Shown piece after piece: positions 56,530-64,000 of a DNA stretch of 64,000 bases (position 1 is its first letter; each line of letters begins with the position of its first letter). The notes beneath the pieces were generated by a model. The model was not told where the DNA came from and ran no database searches. It worked only from the letters and a program-made list of their open reading frames with translations. The translations under genes and the position numbers were made by a program. Source of the DNA: Candidatus Enterococcus leclercqii (GTDB lineage Bacteria; Bacillota; Bacilli; Lactobacillales; Enterococcaceae); the NCBI RefSeq assembly GCF_009933135.1, contig NZ_MAEH01000017.1, positions 1-64,000 on the forward strand. The letters are read 5' to 3'.

Positions 56530-57555
56530 TCAGGCTAAAAGCGCTGCGATGCCGCTGGTATGGCGAACATTGCCAAAACGATCCACCAAGATTCCTTCTA
56601 TGCCTGGCTGTGCTTCAAGGTCTGACAGTACCGTTTCTTGGGGTTTACCAAACAAGCGCGTCGTCCAAATTTCCCCTTCAATCGAGCGCCGGGAGATGAC
56701 CGTCAAGCTCACCACATCTGTTTTTTGCGGGTAACCTGTCCGCGGATCCAGAATATGATGATAGCTGTGGCCGCCTTGCTCCAAGTGCCGCTCATAAATT
56801 CCTGAAGTTACTACCGAATAAGGAACCTCCGTAGCCGCCAGCGCCAGCACTTCCAGGTACTCATTGCGAGGTTTATTGGGATCTTGAATGCCTACTCGCC
56901 AACGACCATCCTCTTGGGAAGGAGTCTGACCATAAACCACCAGATTGCCGCCCAGATTCAAAAGTGCCCAAGGGACACCTTGCCTTTTTAGCAATGCCAA
57001 CAGTTCATCTGCAATATAGCCTTTCGCCAGGGCCCCCAGGTCAATTCGCATCCCCGCTTCCTCCAAAAAAACCGTATGAGAAGCCGGATGCAATTGAATT
57101 TTACGAGGATCTGTCAACTTTACCAAGTCCTGAATTTCCTCTTTGGTGGGAACCCGAGCATCAGTAAAACCGATGCGCCAGGTCTGGACAAGAGGACCGA
57201 TAGCGATATTCAGATTGCTGTCAGCCGCCAAGCTCTGGGCAACCCCTTCTTGAATCAATTCAAACAGCTGCGGATGCACCGCTACCGGACGAATCCCAGC
57301 CAGCTGGTTCACTGTACCTAGTTCGGCAGCTGGATCATTTGCACTAAAGCGTTCCTCGGCTTCTTTCAAAAAAGCACCCGCTTGATCTAATAAGTGCTCC
57401 GACCAATTGAAAGTTGTCTTAGAACTTTCATTTGCAACTTTTGTGGTCGTTGCCTCATTTCCTGCCAAAGCTACGGCTACTTTCCCAGAAGTCGACAAAT
57501 CCGGCACTTTCAATAAGATCACAGTCCCCATCATGGACCATTGCCGCTGCGGCAT
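56530..57555 (-). CDS. apbE: ApbE FAD:protein FMN transferase, cytosolic type
   Basis: A 341-residue enzyme that moves FMN from FAD onto Thr/Ser of D(G/A)xSGA(T/S) motifs. Family motifs are IDLGALAKGYIADEL, LLNLGGNLVVYG and HHILDPRTGYP. The usual metal-binding ADAL(S/T)TA segment reads GEIWTTRLFG, with Glu replacing Asp. It has no signal peptide or lipobox, unlike the exported FmnB/ApbE used for extracellular electron transfer, so it should act on cytosolic proteins. The start is ambiguous between ATG 57561 and 57555; AAGGTGAT precedes 57555. Promoter with Fur box upstream. Confidence 0.9.
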   Translation of the reverse strand: MPQRQWSMMGTVILLKVPDLSTSGKVAVALAGNEATTTKVANESSKTTFNWSEHLLDQAGAFLKEAEERFSANDPAAELGTVNQLAGIRPVAVHPQLFELIQEGVAQSLAADSNLNIAIGPLVQTWRIGFTDARVPTKEEIQDLVKLTDPRKIQLHPASHTVFLEEAGMRIDLGALAKGYIADELLALLKRQGVPWALLNLGGNLVVYGQTPSQEDGRWRVGIQDPNKPRNEYLEVLALAATEVPYSVVTSGIYERHLEQGGHSYHHILDPRTGYPQKTDVVSLTVISRRSIEGEIWTTRLFGKPQETVLSDLEAQPGIEGILVDRFGNVRHTSGIAALLA

Positions 57556-57736
57556 TTTCATCACCTTCAATTGTTTTGGGGAAAACAGCAGGTCAACTTG
57601 TGTTTCACTTCACATTTGATACAGCGTTATCATAGTGCCAATCCCTAAATACCACAATCAGGGAATTCCCTGAGGCACAGATAGTAGTACAGTTTTTCCC
57701 TTACGTCACAACACCACTGACAAAAAAGCAGGTGGC

Positions 57737-57766
57737 ATTATTCAATACGATGAGAATGATTCTCAA
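57737..57766 (-). promoter_or_regulatory. Candidate promoter of the apbE operon
   Basis: On the minus strand TTGAGA (57766-57761) and AATAAT (57742-57737) are 18 bases apart. The start would be near 57730, giving a leader of about 175 bases. The -35 and spacer coincide with the Fur box. Confidence 0.5.
57751..57765. promoter_or_regulatory. Perfect Fur box
   Basis: TGAGAATGATTCTCA is a perfect 7-1-7 palindrome, the canonical Fur (ferric uptake repressor) site with two G/C substitutions in each arm. It covers the -35 region of the apbE promoter candidate, so Fe-loaded Fur would block transcription. No other gene starts within range except apbE on the left; the next gene to the right converges. 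Confidence 0.75.
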
Positions 57767-57777
57767 TGTATTTTTTT

Positions 57778-57813
57778 GCAAAAAAGCAGCATTTCTTTTC
57801 AGAAAACACTGCT
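57778..57813 (-). terminator. Terminator of the SDR transcript
   Basis: On the minus strand an AGCAGTG...CTGCT stem is followed by TTTTTT. It would stop transcription from the SDR gene before the apbE promoter. Confidence 0.6.
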
Positions 57814-58140
57814 GATTTGAAATATTAAATTTTCACAAATTTTAGTTAGCCCTTCTGTGTTATAACGGAAAAAATGACGCTGTCTTTCCTGCCAGAAACA
57901 ATAGCTATTCCTGCGTTTCCCTTGCTTTTCCCATTGTTTATCAGTGCAGCTCTTTAAAATCCAGTTTTTGGCAAGCTGGTTTTTCGCTTTGGGGTCTGGT
58001 AGTGACTTTGCGAACATTTCTGCAAAGTCACTCGAAACACTGAATGCCACCAAGCAGCCTTGTTAGCAGTAGCAAGGCTTCTTGCCAAGCAAAGCGCCTT
58101 TTTAGCCTGCTTTAGCTGGACTCTGGCTTTTGCTAACAGA
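57814..58140. other. Gene-free stretch downstream of the SDR gene
   Basis: No gene is supported; a short open frame here overlaps the terminator. Two perfect inverted repeats are visible: AGTGACTTTGC / GCAAAGTCACT (58001-58032) and AGCCTTG / CAAGGCT (near 58051-58074). They have no T tail. Confidence 0.45.
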
Positions 58141-58953
58141 TTATCTCGCGTTATCCTTTTTAACCGCTGCAGCTTTTTCAGAAAACTCTGTTTTCAGCGT
58201 GTTATCTGTCAACTTGGAGCACAGTGATTGCGGTAAAATTCTGCTCAAGACGTAGAGCAGCTTGCTGGGACCGGGATTGATGATTGCTTTTTCTTTGGCA
58301 ATCCCTTTGATGACTGCAGCAGTAAAAGCAGTCAAGGACATATTCATAGGATTCCGGTCACCGGCTTCATGCATGGTGGGATTCAGATTGGTTTCTGAAA
58401 TCAGCGGTGGAGCGACTTGAATTACATGCAGATTCTTATATCCCCAAAACCGCGCCTGCCCTCTAAGCGCTTCAGTCAAGGCGTTGACTCCGGCTTTACT
58501 TGCCGAATAAATCGGGTGTGCATTACTGGCAAGATAGGACAAGCCGGAGCTGATATTGACCAATGCTGCTGATTTTTGTTGTGCCAACCATGGCAGAAAA
58601 AGTTTGTCTACGTAGATCGTTCCCAAAAGGTTCGTTTCAATCTCGTTGGTGAGGTCCGCATCTGGATCAAAGAAGTCCACTCCTCGCATCATCCCCGCTG
58701 AGTGAATGACCATATTCAACTCTGGATAGGCCCGCGTCACTTTTTTGAACAGCTGCCTTACACTATCAAGACTGGTGACATCCACTTCATAGCCAATCAG
58801 TCCTGGATTCTCGGCTAGGGTCTGGGCAATGACCTCTGGATGACGCGAGGTAACAATCACGCGATTACCCAATTCTTGGAATTTTTGTGCCAGTGCCAAG
58901 CCGATACCGGAAGTCCCGCCGGTAATCAAGATAGTATTCTTTGTCATTTTCAT
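58141..58953 (-). CDS. Short-chain dehydrogenase/reductase
   Basis: A 270-residue NAD(P)-dependent oxidoreductase. Motifs are TGGTSGIGLALA (nucleotide binding) and YSASKAG (catalytic Tyr-Lys), with the Ser in VNISSGLS. It resembles DltE-type SDRs of unknown substrate. It is transcribed divergently from the tetR gene, and GAGG precedes the start by 11 bases. Probably repressed by the TetR regulator. Confidence 0.9.
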   Translation of the reverse strand: MKMTKNTILITGGTSGIGLALAQKFQELGNRVIVTSRHPEVIAQTLAENPGLIGYEVDVTSLDSVRQLFKKVTRAYPELNMVIHSAGMMRGVDFFDPDADLTNEIETNLLGTIYVDKLFLPWLAQQKSAALVNISSGLSYLASNAHPIYSASKAGVNALTEALRGQARFWGYKNLHVIQVAPPLISETNLNPTMHEAGDRNPMNMSLTAFTAAVIKGIAKEKAIINPGPSKLLYVLSRILPQSLCSKLTDNTLKTEFSEKAAAVKKDNAR

Positions 58954-59022
58954 CGCTAGCGCCGCCTCATTTACATTTCATTGTTTTTGTAACTTTTCAC
59001 AGCTTAGAAGTTTTGGTTTCAT

Positions 59023-59051
59023 TTGTCAATTTTTGTAACTCAAGTTATACT
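59023..59051 (+). promoter_or_regulatory. tetR promoter with overlapping operator
   Basis: TTGTCA at 59023-59028 and TATACT at 59046-59051 are exactly 17 bases apart. The dyad TAACT-ca-AGTTA lies in the spacer. On the other strand TTGACA (59029-59024) reads into the SDR gene, so the two divergent promoters overlap and one TetR dimer could silence both. Confidence 0.65.
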
Positions 59052-59057
59052 GAAGCC

Positions 59058-59609
59058 ATGAAAAATTTATCAAAAGACCTCATATTGCAAACTGCCGCCG
59101 ACATGGTCCAAGCTGAAAAACGGATTAACCTTTCTCTAAGTGAGGTCGGCCAGGCATTAGGTGTCAGTCACGCCGCCTTATACAAATATTTTCCTAGTAA
59201 AAAAGCGCTCTGGTCCCAGCTGGCCCTCGACTGGTTAGAAAATCAGCTGAGCGATCTTTTTTCCTATCAAGCACTTGCCGGACAATCTGTAAAAGAGACG
59301 GCTCATGATTGGCTATGGCTTTTGGCAAGCCGCAAAAAGGACGCAAAAATAGCCGACCCCCGGATGTTTGCTTTGTATACCACTTATATCGGCAACGATG
59401 CCGAACTTTATCGTGCCCACAATTTGGCTCTTGGCGAAAGTTTCATGGCCGCCACCGGGAAATCGGCTGCTTTCACTGAAGGAATTTTGTTGGCGTTTAT
59501 GTACTTTTCGGCACCCGCTTATGCCGAGCGCTGGAATGAAAATTTTCAAGAGGAATTTGAAAAAGTCTGGCAAATCGTCGCCCCGGCGTTTGATGCTTTG
59601 GCGACTTGA
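59058..59609 (+). CDS. TetR-family transcriptional regulator
   Basis: A 183-residue repressor. The DNA-binding domain (about 1-50) reads LSLSEVGQALGVSHAALYKYFPSKKALW. The C-terminal half is the ligand-binding helix bundle. I choose ATG 59058; longer frames run into the divergent gene. No ribosome site precedes it, and the -10 box ends six bases before the ATG, so the mRNA is likely leaderless. Confidence 0.9.
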   Translation: MKNLSKDLILQTAADMVQAEKRINLSLSEVGQALGVSHAALYKYFPSKKALWSQLALDWLENQLSDLFSYQALAGQSVKETAHDWLWLLASRKKDAKIADPRMFALYTTYIGNDAELYRAHNLALGESFMAATGKSAAFTEGILLAFMYFSAPAYAERWNENFQEEFEKVWQIVAPAFDALAT

Positions 59610-59735
59610 TAGAAAATACCCATTTGAAACTGCGGCAAGCTAAGGTGACTGCTAAGAAAAATACAGGAGCGCAGCTGTGATAATCGCCTAGCCAACCTCC
59701 TTTGAAGCGACCAGAACCAACCGTGAGCCACAAAC

Positions 59736-59783
59736 AAAAGAGAAGTCACTTCCACTGTTTTTAATGGAAGTGACTTCTCTTTT
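59736..59783. terminator. Bidirectional terminator with a 19-bp perfect stem
   Basis: AAAAGAGAAGTCACTTCCA at 59736-59754 pairs perfectly with TGGAAGTGACTTCTCTTTT at 59765-59783. It ends the tetR transcript and also the convergent transcript of the hypothetical gene. Confidence 0.9.
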
Positions 59784-59939
59784 CATTGTTAAAAATCGGC
59801 TCAAACACAGACTAACTTTTATTTCATCAAGGGAATCCAGCATAATTCACCCCTCTGTACGCCTAGGGCAACATTGTTTCTGGGAACTTGACACAAAGAT
59901 TGTCACAGCTATTTGCTAAGGTCTGTCTTCAATACTTTT

Positions 59940-60392
59940 TTACAGTTTGATTTTTGTCAGTTTACCGACTTGCATTACACTGACTACCGCAGCAGAGACT
60001 ACCAGGGCTTTGCCGGTATTGCGGGCGACTTTCAGCAGGCGCTTGCCGTCCATTTCTTTGCCGCCTTCATAGGCTTCATTTACTTGTTTAGCCGCAAAAT
60101 CCACCGTGTTTTTCACGCTATCGACAGCGGTACGAGCCACGTCTGCCAGCTTGTCCTTCCCGTCTGTCAGCTGTCGATCGTCTTTACTGAAAAAGCCGTG
60201 AGCTGCTTCTGCCAGACCATCCACAGCACGACCGGCTGTCCGGCCGGCTTGCTTGTTGCCGTCAAAGATTTCTTGGCCTGCTTCCCGCAACACCTGTGCG
60301 TCAGTCACTTCTGCCACCAGGTTTACAACACTACTGATGCCACCGCCAATCAATGCGCCGGTGCCTTCACCGATTTTTTGAAATAGATCCAT
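59940..60392 (-). CDS. Hypothetical Gly/Ala-rich protein
   Basis: A 150-residue protein starting DLFQKIGEGTGALIGGGISSVVNL. It has an alternating amphipathic helical pattern, rich in Ala, Val, Lys and Asp, with a possible hydrophobic C-terminal helix (ALVVSAAVVSVMQV). No family recognised. GGAGGG lies ahead of its ATG. Its codon use is similar to neighbours. Stands alone between two terminators. Confidence 0.65.
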   Translation of the reverse strand: MDLFQKIGEGTGALIGGGISSVVNLVAEVTDAQVLREAGQEIFDGNKQAGRTAGRAVDGLAEAAHGFFSKDDRQLTDGKDKLADVARTAVDSVKNTVDFAAKQVNEAYEGGKEMDGKRLLKVARNTGKALVVSAAVVSVMQVGKLTKIKL

Positions 60393-60625
60393 CTGTTTGC
60401 CCTCCTTTGCGACTGCCCCGTTACCAGCCGCCTACTTAGCTTGAGGATACGACCTTCTGCCGCCAAAAACAAACTTTCACCCATTAAAAGAGTCGGATTT
60501 AGGAAAAACGCAAAAATCACGGCCCAGGTTTGTTCCCCAGACTTCCTCTTTCAACTACCTTTCTTTTATCTATTTGGTGAATTCTGTTAGTCTGCCCGCG
60601 TTCAGCAAGCTGGCTGCAATAAAAA

Positions 60626-60656
60626 ACGCCGCCCTCGCGATGGGTAGCGAGGGCGG
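60626..60656 (-). terminator. Terminator after pflB
   Basis: CCGCCCTCGC at 60629-60638 pairs perfectly with GCGAGGGCGG at 60647-60656. On the minus strand it is followed by CGTTTTTT. It lies about 110 bases after the pflB stop codon. Confidence 0.9.
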
Positions 60657-60768
60657 AACAATCTTCTGATTAATAAATAGTCCGTTACAGCGGACCTTTT
60701 ACCCGATTCTAACTAAACCTGGCGGAAAGCCAATGCTGTCTTCAGCTAGTCGATAGTTCTGTTGTCTC

Positions 60769-63069
60769 TTACAAAGAAGAGTGGTCTGTCCGGCTGATTA
60801 CGTCACGGCGTTGTTCCGGCGTCAAATCGCGGAATTTCACGGCATAGCCAGAAACACGGATAGTAAAGTTGGCATATTTTGGATTGTCGATGTCGCGATC
60901 CATTTCTTCCAACAGTTCCCGGCCAAAGACATTGACGTTCAAGTGGTAACCGCCACGATCGAAGTAGCCGTCCAACACATTTTTCAGGTTGTTGATTTGC
61001 ATTTCTTCGTCATCTGTCCGGCCCAGTGCTCCCGGATTGATGGTTTGCGTGTCAGAGATTCCGTCTTGTGCGCAAGAATAGTTCAATTTAGCGGTGGAGT
61101 TCAATGAAGCCAACAGGCCGTTTTTCTCACCCAAGAATTGACCGTCTTGGTAAGAAGGATTTGCACCTGGAGCCAATGGTTTACCCGCACGGCGGCCGTC
61201 TGGTGTATTCCCGGTATTTTTACCGTAAACCACGTTAGACGTGATTGTCAACAAGCTCAATGTTGGTGTCGAGTTACGGTAAGTGTGCTGACGTTTGATT
61301 TGGCCCATGAAGTATTCCAAAATCCAGTTGGCCATTTCATCCGCTTCATCGTTATCGTTTCCGTAAGTTGGGAATTCATTTTGCGGGATGTAGTCTACTG
61401 CCAGACCATTTTCGTCCCGAACAACTTTTACATTGCCGTGTTTGATTGCCATGATTGAGTCAGTCGCATGGGAGATCCCAGCGATCCCAGTCGCAAAGGT
61501 CCGCTTCAAATCCGTATCCATCAATGCCAGTTGTGGGGCTTCGTAGGCATATTTGTCGTGCATGTAGTGAATCACGTTCAATGTGTTCACATATAACTCT
61601 GCCAACCAATCCAATACGTCTTTGTAGCTTTGCATGAAGGTATCAAAGTCGATGGTCTCGCCTTCAAGCGGGCGGAAGCGTGGGCCAACTTGCGCTTTAG
61701 TCATTTCGTCAACACCGCCGTTGATTGCGTACAAGACTGCTTTGGCCAAGTTCGCGCGGGCACCGAAGAACTGCATGTCTTTACCGATTACAGTTGCCGA
61801 TACACAACAAGCGATAGCGCAATCGTCAGATCCCCAATGTTTCCGCAAAAGATCGTCGTTTTCCAACTGGATAGAAGAAGACTGTTTTGCTACTTTAGAA
61901 GCATAGGTACGAAATCCCTCCGGTAAACGTGAAGAGTACAACACTGTCAAGTTTGGTTCCGGAGAAGGCCCCATATTGGTCAACGTGTGGAGAATTCGGA
62001 AATCACTCTTAGTCACCATGGAAGAGCCGTCCATGTTCATGCCGGCAATGGACAAGGTCGCCCAGATTGGGTAGCCGGAGAACAATTGGTTGTATTCAGG
62101 CGTACGGGCATATTTCACCATCCGCAACTTCATAATCAAGTGATCAATCAATTCCTGTGCATCAGTTTCAGTAATCAAACCCAGTTGCAGATCCCGTTGA
62201 ATATAGATATCCAAAAATGCTGAAACCCGTCCGATAGACATAGCCGCCCCATTTTGTGATTTAATAGCAGCCAGATAGCCGAAGTACAGCCATTGAATCG
62301 CTTCTTGGGCGTTGGCAGCCGGTTTTGAGATGTCGCAGCCGTAACCTTGGGCCATTTCTTTCATTTCCATCAATGCTCGGATTTGTTCAGAAACTTCTTC
62401 CCGCAGCTGCACAACGTCATTGGTCATGACTTTGTTGCCGACAAGTTTCAGGTCTTTTTTCTTTTCACCAATCAAAAAATCAATGCCATACAATGCGATT
62501 CGGCGGTAGTCACCGATGATGCGGCCACGACCGTATGCATCTGGCAAACCAGTAATAATCTTGTTTTTGCGAGCTGCCCGCATTTCGTCGGTATAAACAT
62601 CAAATACCCCCTGATTGTGGGTCTTACGCCATTTGCTGAAGATGAAGCTCATGTCGTCATCGATTTCATATCCGTTTGATTTCAGGGCATTGTTGGCCAT
62701 ATTGATTCCACCAAAAGGCATAAATGCTTGTTTCAATGGCACATCTGTCTGCAAGCCCACGATTTTTTCTTCTTCTTTAATCAAGTAACCAGGCGCATGG
62801 GAAGTAATCCCTGCTGGAATATTATTATCCATATCGTAAACGCCGTTTTGTTTGTGTTGGACTTCAAAGAGCTCTTGCAGCTTGTCCCACAATTTTTCAG
62901 TGGAGGCCGCAGCGGGTGCTAAAAAGCTGTCATCGCCGGTATATTCAGTGTAGTTGGCTTTGATAAAATCCAGGGTATTGACTTCAGTTTTCCAACGTTC
63001 TCCCTTGAAGCCATCCCATGGGTTGATGGGTGTGTCTGTTACAGGTTTTTCCATTGTTGTAGTAGGCAC
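60769..63069 (-). CDS. pflB: Pyruvate formate-lyase (formate acetyltransferase)
   Basis: Anaerobic glycyl-radical enzyme of 766 residues that splits pyruvate plus CoA into acetyl-CoA and formate. Active-site Cys pair is in [14 protein letters not shown] and the radical Gly in RVSGYAVKF near the C-terminus. The GTG start at 63069 is set by AAAGGAG eight bases upstream; an ATG five codons later is too far. The activating enzyme gene pflA is absent from the window, although it commonly follows pflB; a terminator follows instead. Confidence 0.96.
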   Translation of the reverse strand: MPTTTMEKPVTDTPINPWDGFKGERWKTEVNTLDFIKANYTEYTGDDSFLAPAAASTEKLWDKLQELFEVQHKQNGVYDMDNNIPAGITSHAPGYLIKEEEKIVGLQTDVPLKQAFMPFGGINMANNALKSNGYEIDDDMSFIFSKWRKTHNQGVFDVYTDEMRAARKNKIITGLPDAYGRGRIIGDYRRIALYGIDFLIGEKKKDLKLVGNKVMTNDVVQLREEVSEQIRALMEMKEMAQGYGCDISKPAANAQEAIQWLYFGYLAAIKSQNGAAMSIGRVSAFLDIYIQRDLQLGLITETDAQELIDHLIMKLRMVKYARTPEYNQLFSGYPIWATLSIAGMNMDGSSMVTKSDFRILHTLTNMGPSPEPNLTVLYSSRLPEGFRTYASKVAKQSSSIQLENDDLLRKHWGSDDCAIACCVSATVIGKDMQFFGARANLAKAVLYAINGGVDEMTKAQVGPRFRPLEGETIDFDTFMQSYKDVLDWLAELYVNTLNVIHYMHDKYAYEAPQLALMDTDLKRTFATGIAGISHATDSIMAIKHGNVKVVRDENGLAVDYIPQNEFPTYGNDNDEADEMANWILEYFMGQIKRQHTYRNSTPTLSLLTITSNVVYGKNTGNTPDGRRAGKPLAPGANPSYQDGQFLGEKNGLLASLNSTAKLNYSCAQDGISDTQTINPGALGRTDDEEMQINNLKNVLDGYFDRGGYHLNVNVFGRELLEEMDRDIDNPKYANFTIRVSGYAVKFRDLTPEQRRDVISRTDHSSL

Positions 63070-63160
63070 AGTCAGTTCTCCTTTAAAATCATTCTAATTT
63101 GTTTACCTGCTCATTGTAAGGGCTCGTTATTGAAAACGCAACCCTCAGCAGGGTTCACTC

Positions 63161-63189
63161 ATTATTTTCTTTGTTATCTAATCGTTAAA
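63161..63189 (-). promoter_or_regulatory. Candidate pflB promoter
   Basis: TTTAAC (63189-63184) and AATAAT (63166-63161) are 17 bases apart on the minus strand, about 90 bases before the start codon. Moderate match. Confidence 0.4.
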
Positions 63190-63231
63190 CCTCATAATCT
63201 TATCTATAACAGAAAATAATTTAGTTAGTAC

Positions 63232-63245
63232 AGAAAACGCTACCA
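63232..63245 (-). promoter_or_regulatory. cre-like site upstream of pflB
   Basis: On the minus strand TGGTAGCGTTTTCT matches the CcpA consensus with two mismatches. It is about 45 bases upstream of the candidate -35, where CcpA can activate or repress. Low confidence. Confidence 0.3.
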
Positions 63246-63537
63246 GTATAACAGGGCGTTTGTGTACTTTAAAGGCTTTTTTCAAGGTATAGTACTGGTT
63301 TTCAAATTTATGAACAATTAATCACAAACAATCCCCCGTTGACAACTTTTTCACTATCGCTTTTAAAGCTGCCGTTTCAGTTGCTCCTTTTAAAAAATTA
63401 ACCGTTATTCTTAACTCTCTCTCTGGCACCCCTCAAAGAATTTCGTAAGATTTTTTTAAGCCGCTCTTTGAGAAACACTGAGAAAAGCTTCACTCCTTAC
63501 CCCACAAAAATACCAGCCAGCCAATTGAACAAATAAA
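63246..63537. other. Gene-free stretch between pflB and the PAP2 gene
   Basis: No gene seen. An ACCAGTA / TACTGGT inverted pair of about 7 bp lies near 63242-63299, near the cre-like site. The region is likely the regulatory zone of pflB. Confidence 0.4.
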
Positions 63538-63585
63538 AAAACGTATGACATGAACAGACGGAAACACGTTCATGTCATACGTTTT
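63538..63585 (-). terminator. Terminator after the PAP2 gene
   Basis: AAAACGTATGACATGAAC at 63538-63555 pairs perfectly with GTTCATGTCATACGTTTT at 63568-63585. On the minus strand it ends in T7. About 135 bases downstream of the stop codon. Confidence 0.85.
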
Positions 63586-63719
63586 GATTCTAAATTTTTC
63601 AATCCACAAAAAGTTTTTACAACCAACCAGCTTTTAATTGGAATCCACGTAACAGGCTGCCAGATAGCCTAAATTTTTCCCGCAAAGCAAAACTACGGCC
63701 GTTCACTTTCAGTTTTGCT

Positions 63720-64000
63720 TCACTTAACAATTGACTGAAAAGCTGCCCAAACCAGCAAGGTGATACCGGTCCCAAACAACCAACCACCCAAAATATCCGT
63801 CAAAAAATGGATTCCCAAGTAAATCCGAGAAAAGCCAATCATCCCCGCGATTCCGACTGCAGCCACGACGAACCACCCTGTCAGCTGAGGATAACACGCA
63901 GTCCCACCCAATACCACACTCAGATACAATGCTGCCGAGCAGGTGGCATGAAAGCTTGGAAAACTGTGGTCCTCCTCTTCTGTCAATCGCTGCCCTTCAG
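63720..64000 (-). CDS. PAP2-family phosphatase, C-terminal part (cut by window edge)
   Basis: The visible 93 codons carry the PAP2 motifs SFPSFHAT and SRIYLGIHFLTDILGG with catalytic His and Asp residues and three membrane helices. The frame continues past the right edge (codons before TTG 63986 read EGQR and remain open), so the gene is incomplete here. Family members are undecaprenyl-pyrophosphate or lipid phosphate phosphatases. Confidence 0.85.
   Translation of the reverse strand, partial: EGQRLTEEEDHSFPSFHATCSAALYLSVVLGGTACYPQLTGWFVVAAVGIAGMIGFSRIYLGIHFLTDILGGWLFGTGITLLVWAAFQSIVK

Noticed and set aside
57799-58053. 84-codon minus-strand frame upstream of the Fur box
   Set aside because: It overlaps the SDR terminator, has no ribosome site and has an atypical composition.

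Overview
The window looks like chromosome of a low-to-moderate GC lactic acid bacterium, most likely Enterococcus or a close relative. The evidence is the housekeeping order yicC, gmk, rpoZ, priA, def, fmt, rsmB, stp, prkC, strong AGGAGG ribosome sites, many lipobox-bearing solute-binding proteins, a PflB fermentation enzyme, and a PASTA kinase with four PASTA repeats. The species cannot be fixed from sequence reading alone.

Layout. 0.3-9.1 kb (minus strand): priA, def, fmt, rsmB, stp and prkC, for replication restart, initiator formylation, rRNA methylation and cell-wall signalling. 9.6-14.4 kb: a phnD-C-E-E type ABC importer, a tyrosine phosphatase and a small membrane protein, lying between the rpoZ/gmk side and the priA side of that cluster. 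14.6-19.3 kb: rpoZ, gmk, a small conserved gene, yicC, ydbC and a patatin-like phospholipase. 19.9-25.3 kb: a three-subunit xanthine dehydrogenase with an NCS2 purine permease. 25.4-28.4 kb: a divergent esterase and membrane acyltransferase pair. 28.5-39.0 kb: a seven-gene glycan operon (binding protein, two permeases, small membrane protein, two GH2 enzymes, one GH43) with a divergent ArsR-like regulator. 39.1-47.7 kb: a second glycan operon (binding protein, two permeases, GH38 alpha-mannosidase, membrane AraC sensor). Neither importer has its own ATPase gene here.

47.8-50.7 kb is AT-rich and decayed: a broken reading frame, iteron-like repeats, a 17-bp perfect hairpin next to an A-rich stretch (oriT-like) and a fic pseudogene. 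It reads as the scar of a mobile element.

50.7-57.8 kb is the most interesting part, a flavin locus. A LysR regulator, UbiD decarboxylase and UbiX prenyl-FMN synthase converge on a minus-strand group: an ApbE flavin transferase without a signal peptide, a plain NADPH:FMN reductase, and a reductase-PAS fusion whose disordered tail carries four copies of D(G/A)VSGAS, the kind of motif ApbE flavinylates. A perfect 7-1-7 Fur box sits on the candidate promoter. I infer a cytosolic, iron-regulated protein carrying several covalent FMN groups.

58.1-64.0 kb: a divergent SDR/TetR pair with a probably leaderless tetR mRNA, a hypothetical protein, pflB, and the C-terminal part of a PAP2 phosphatase cut by the window edge.
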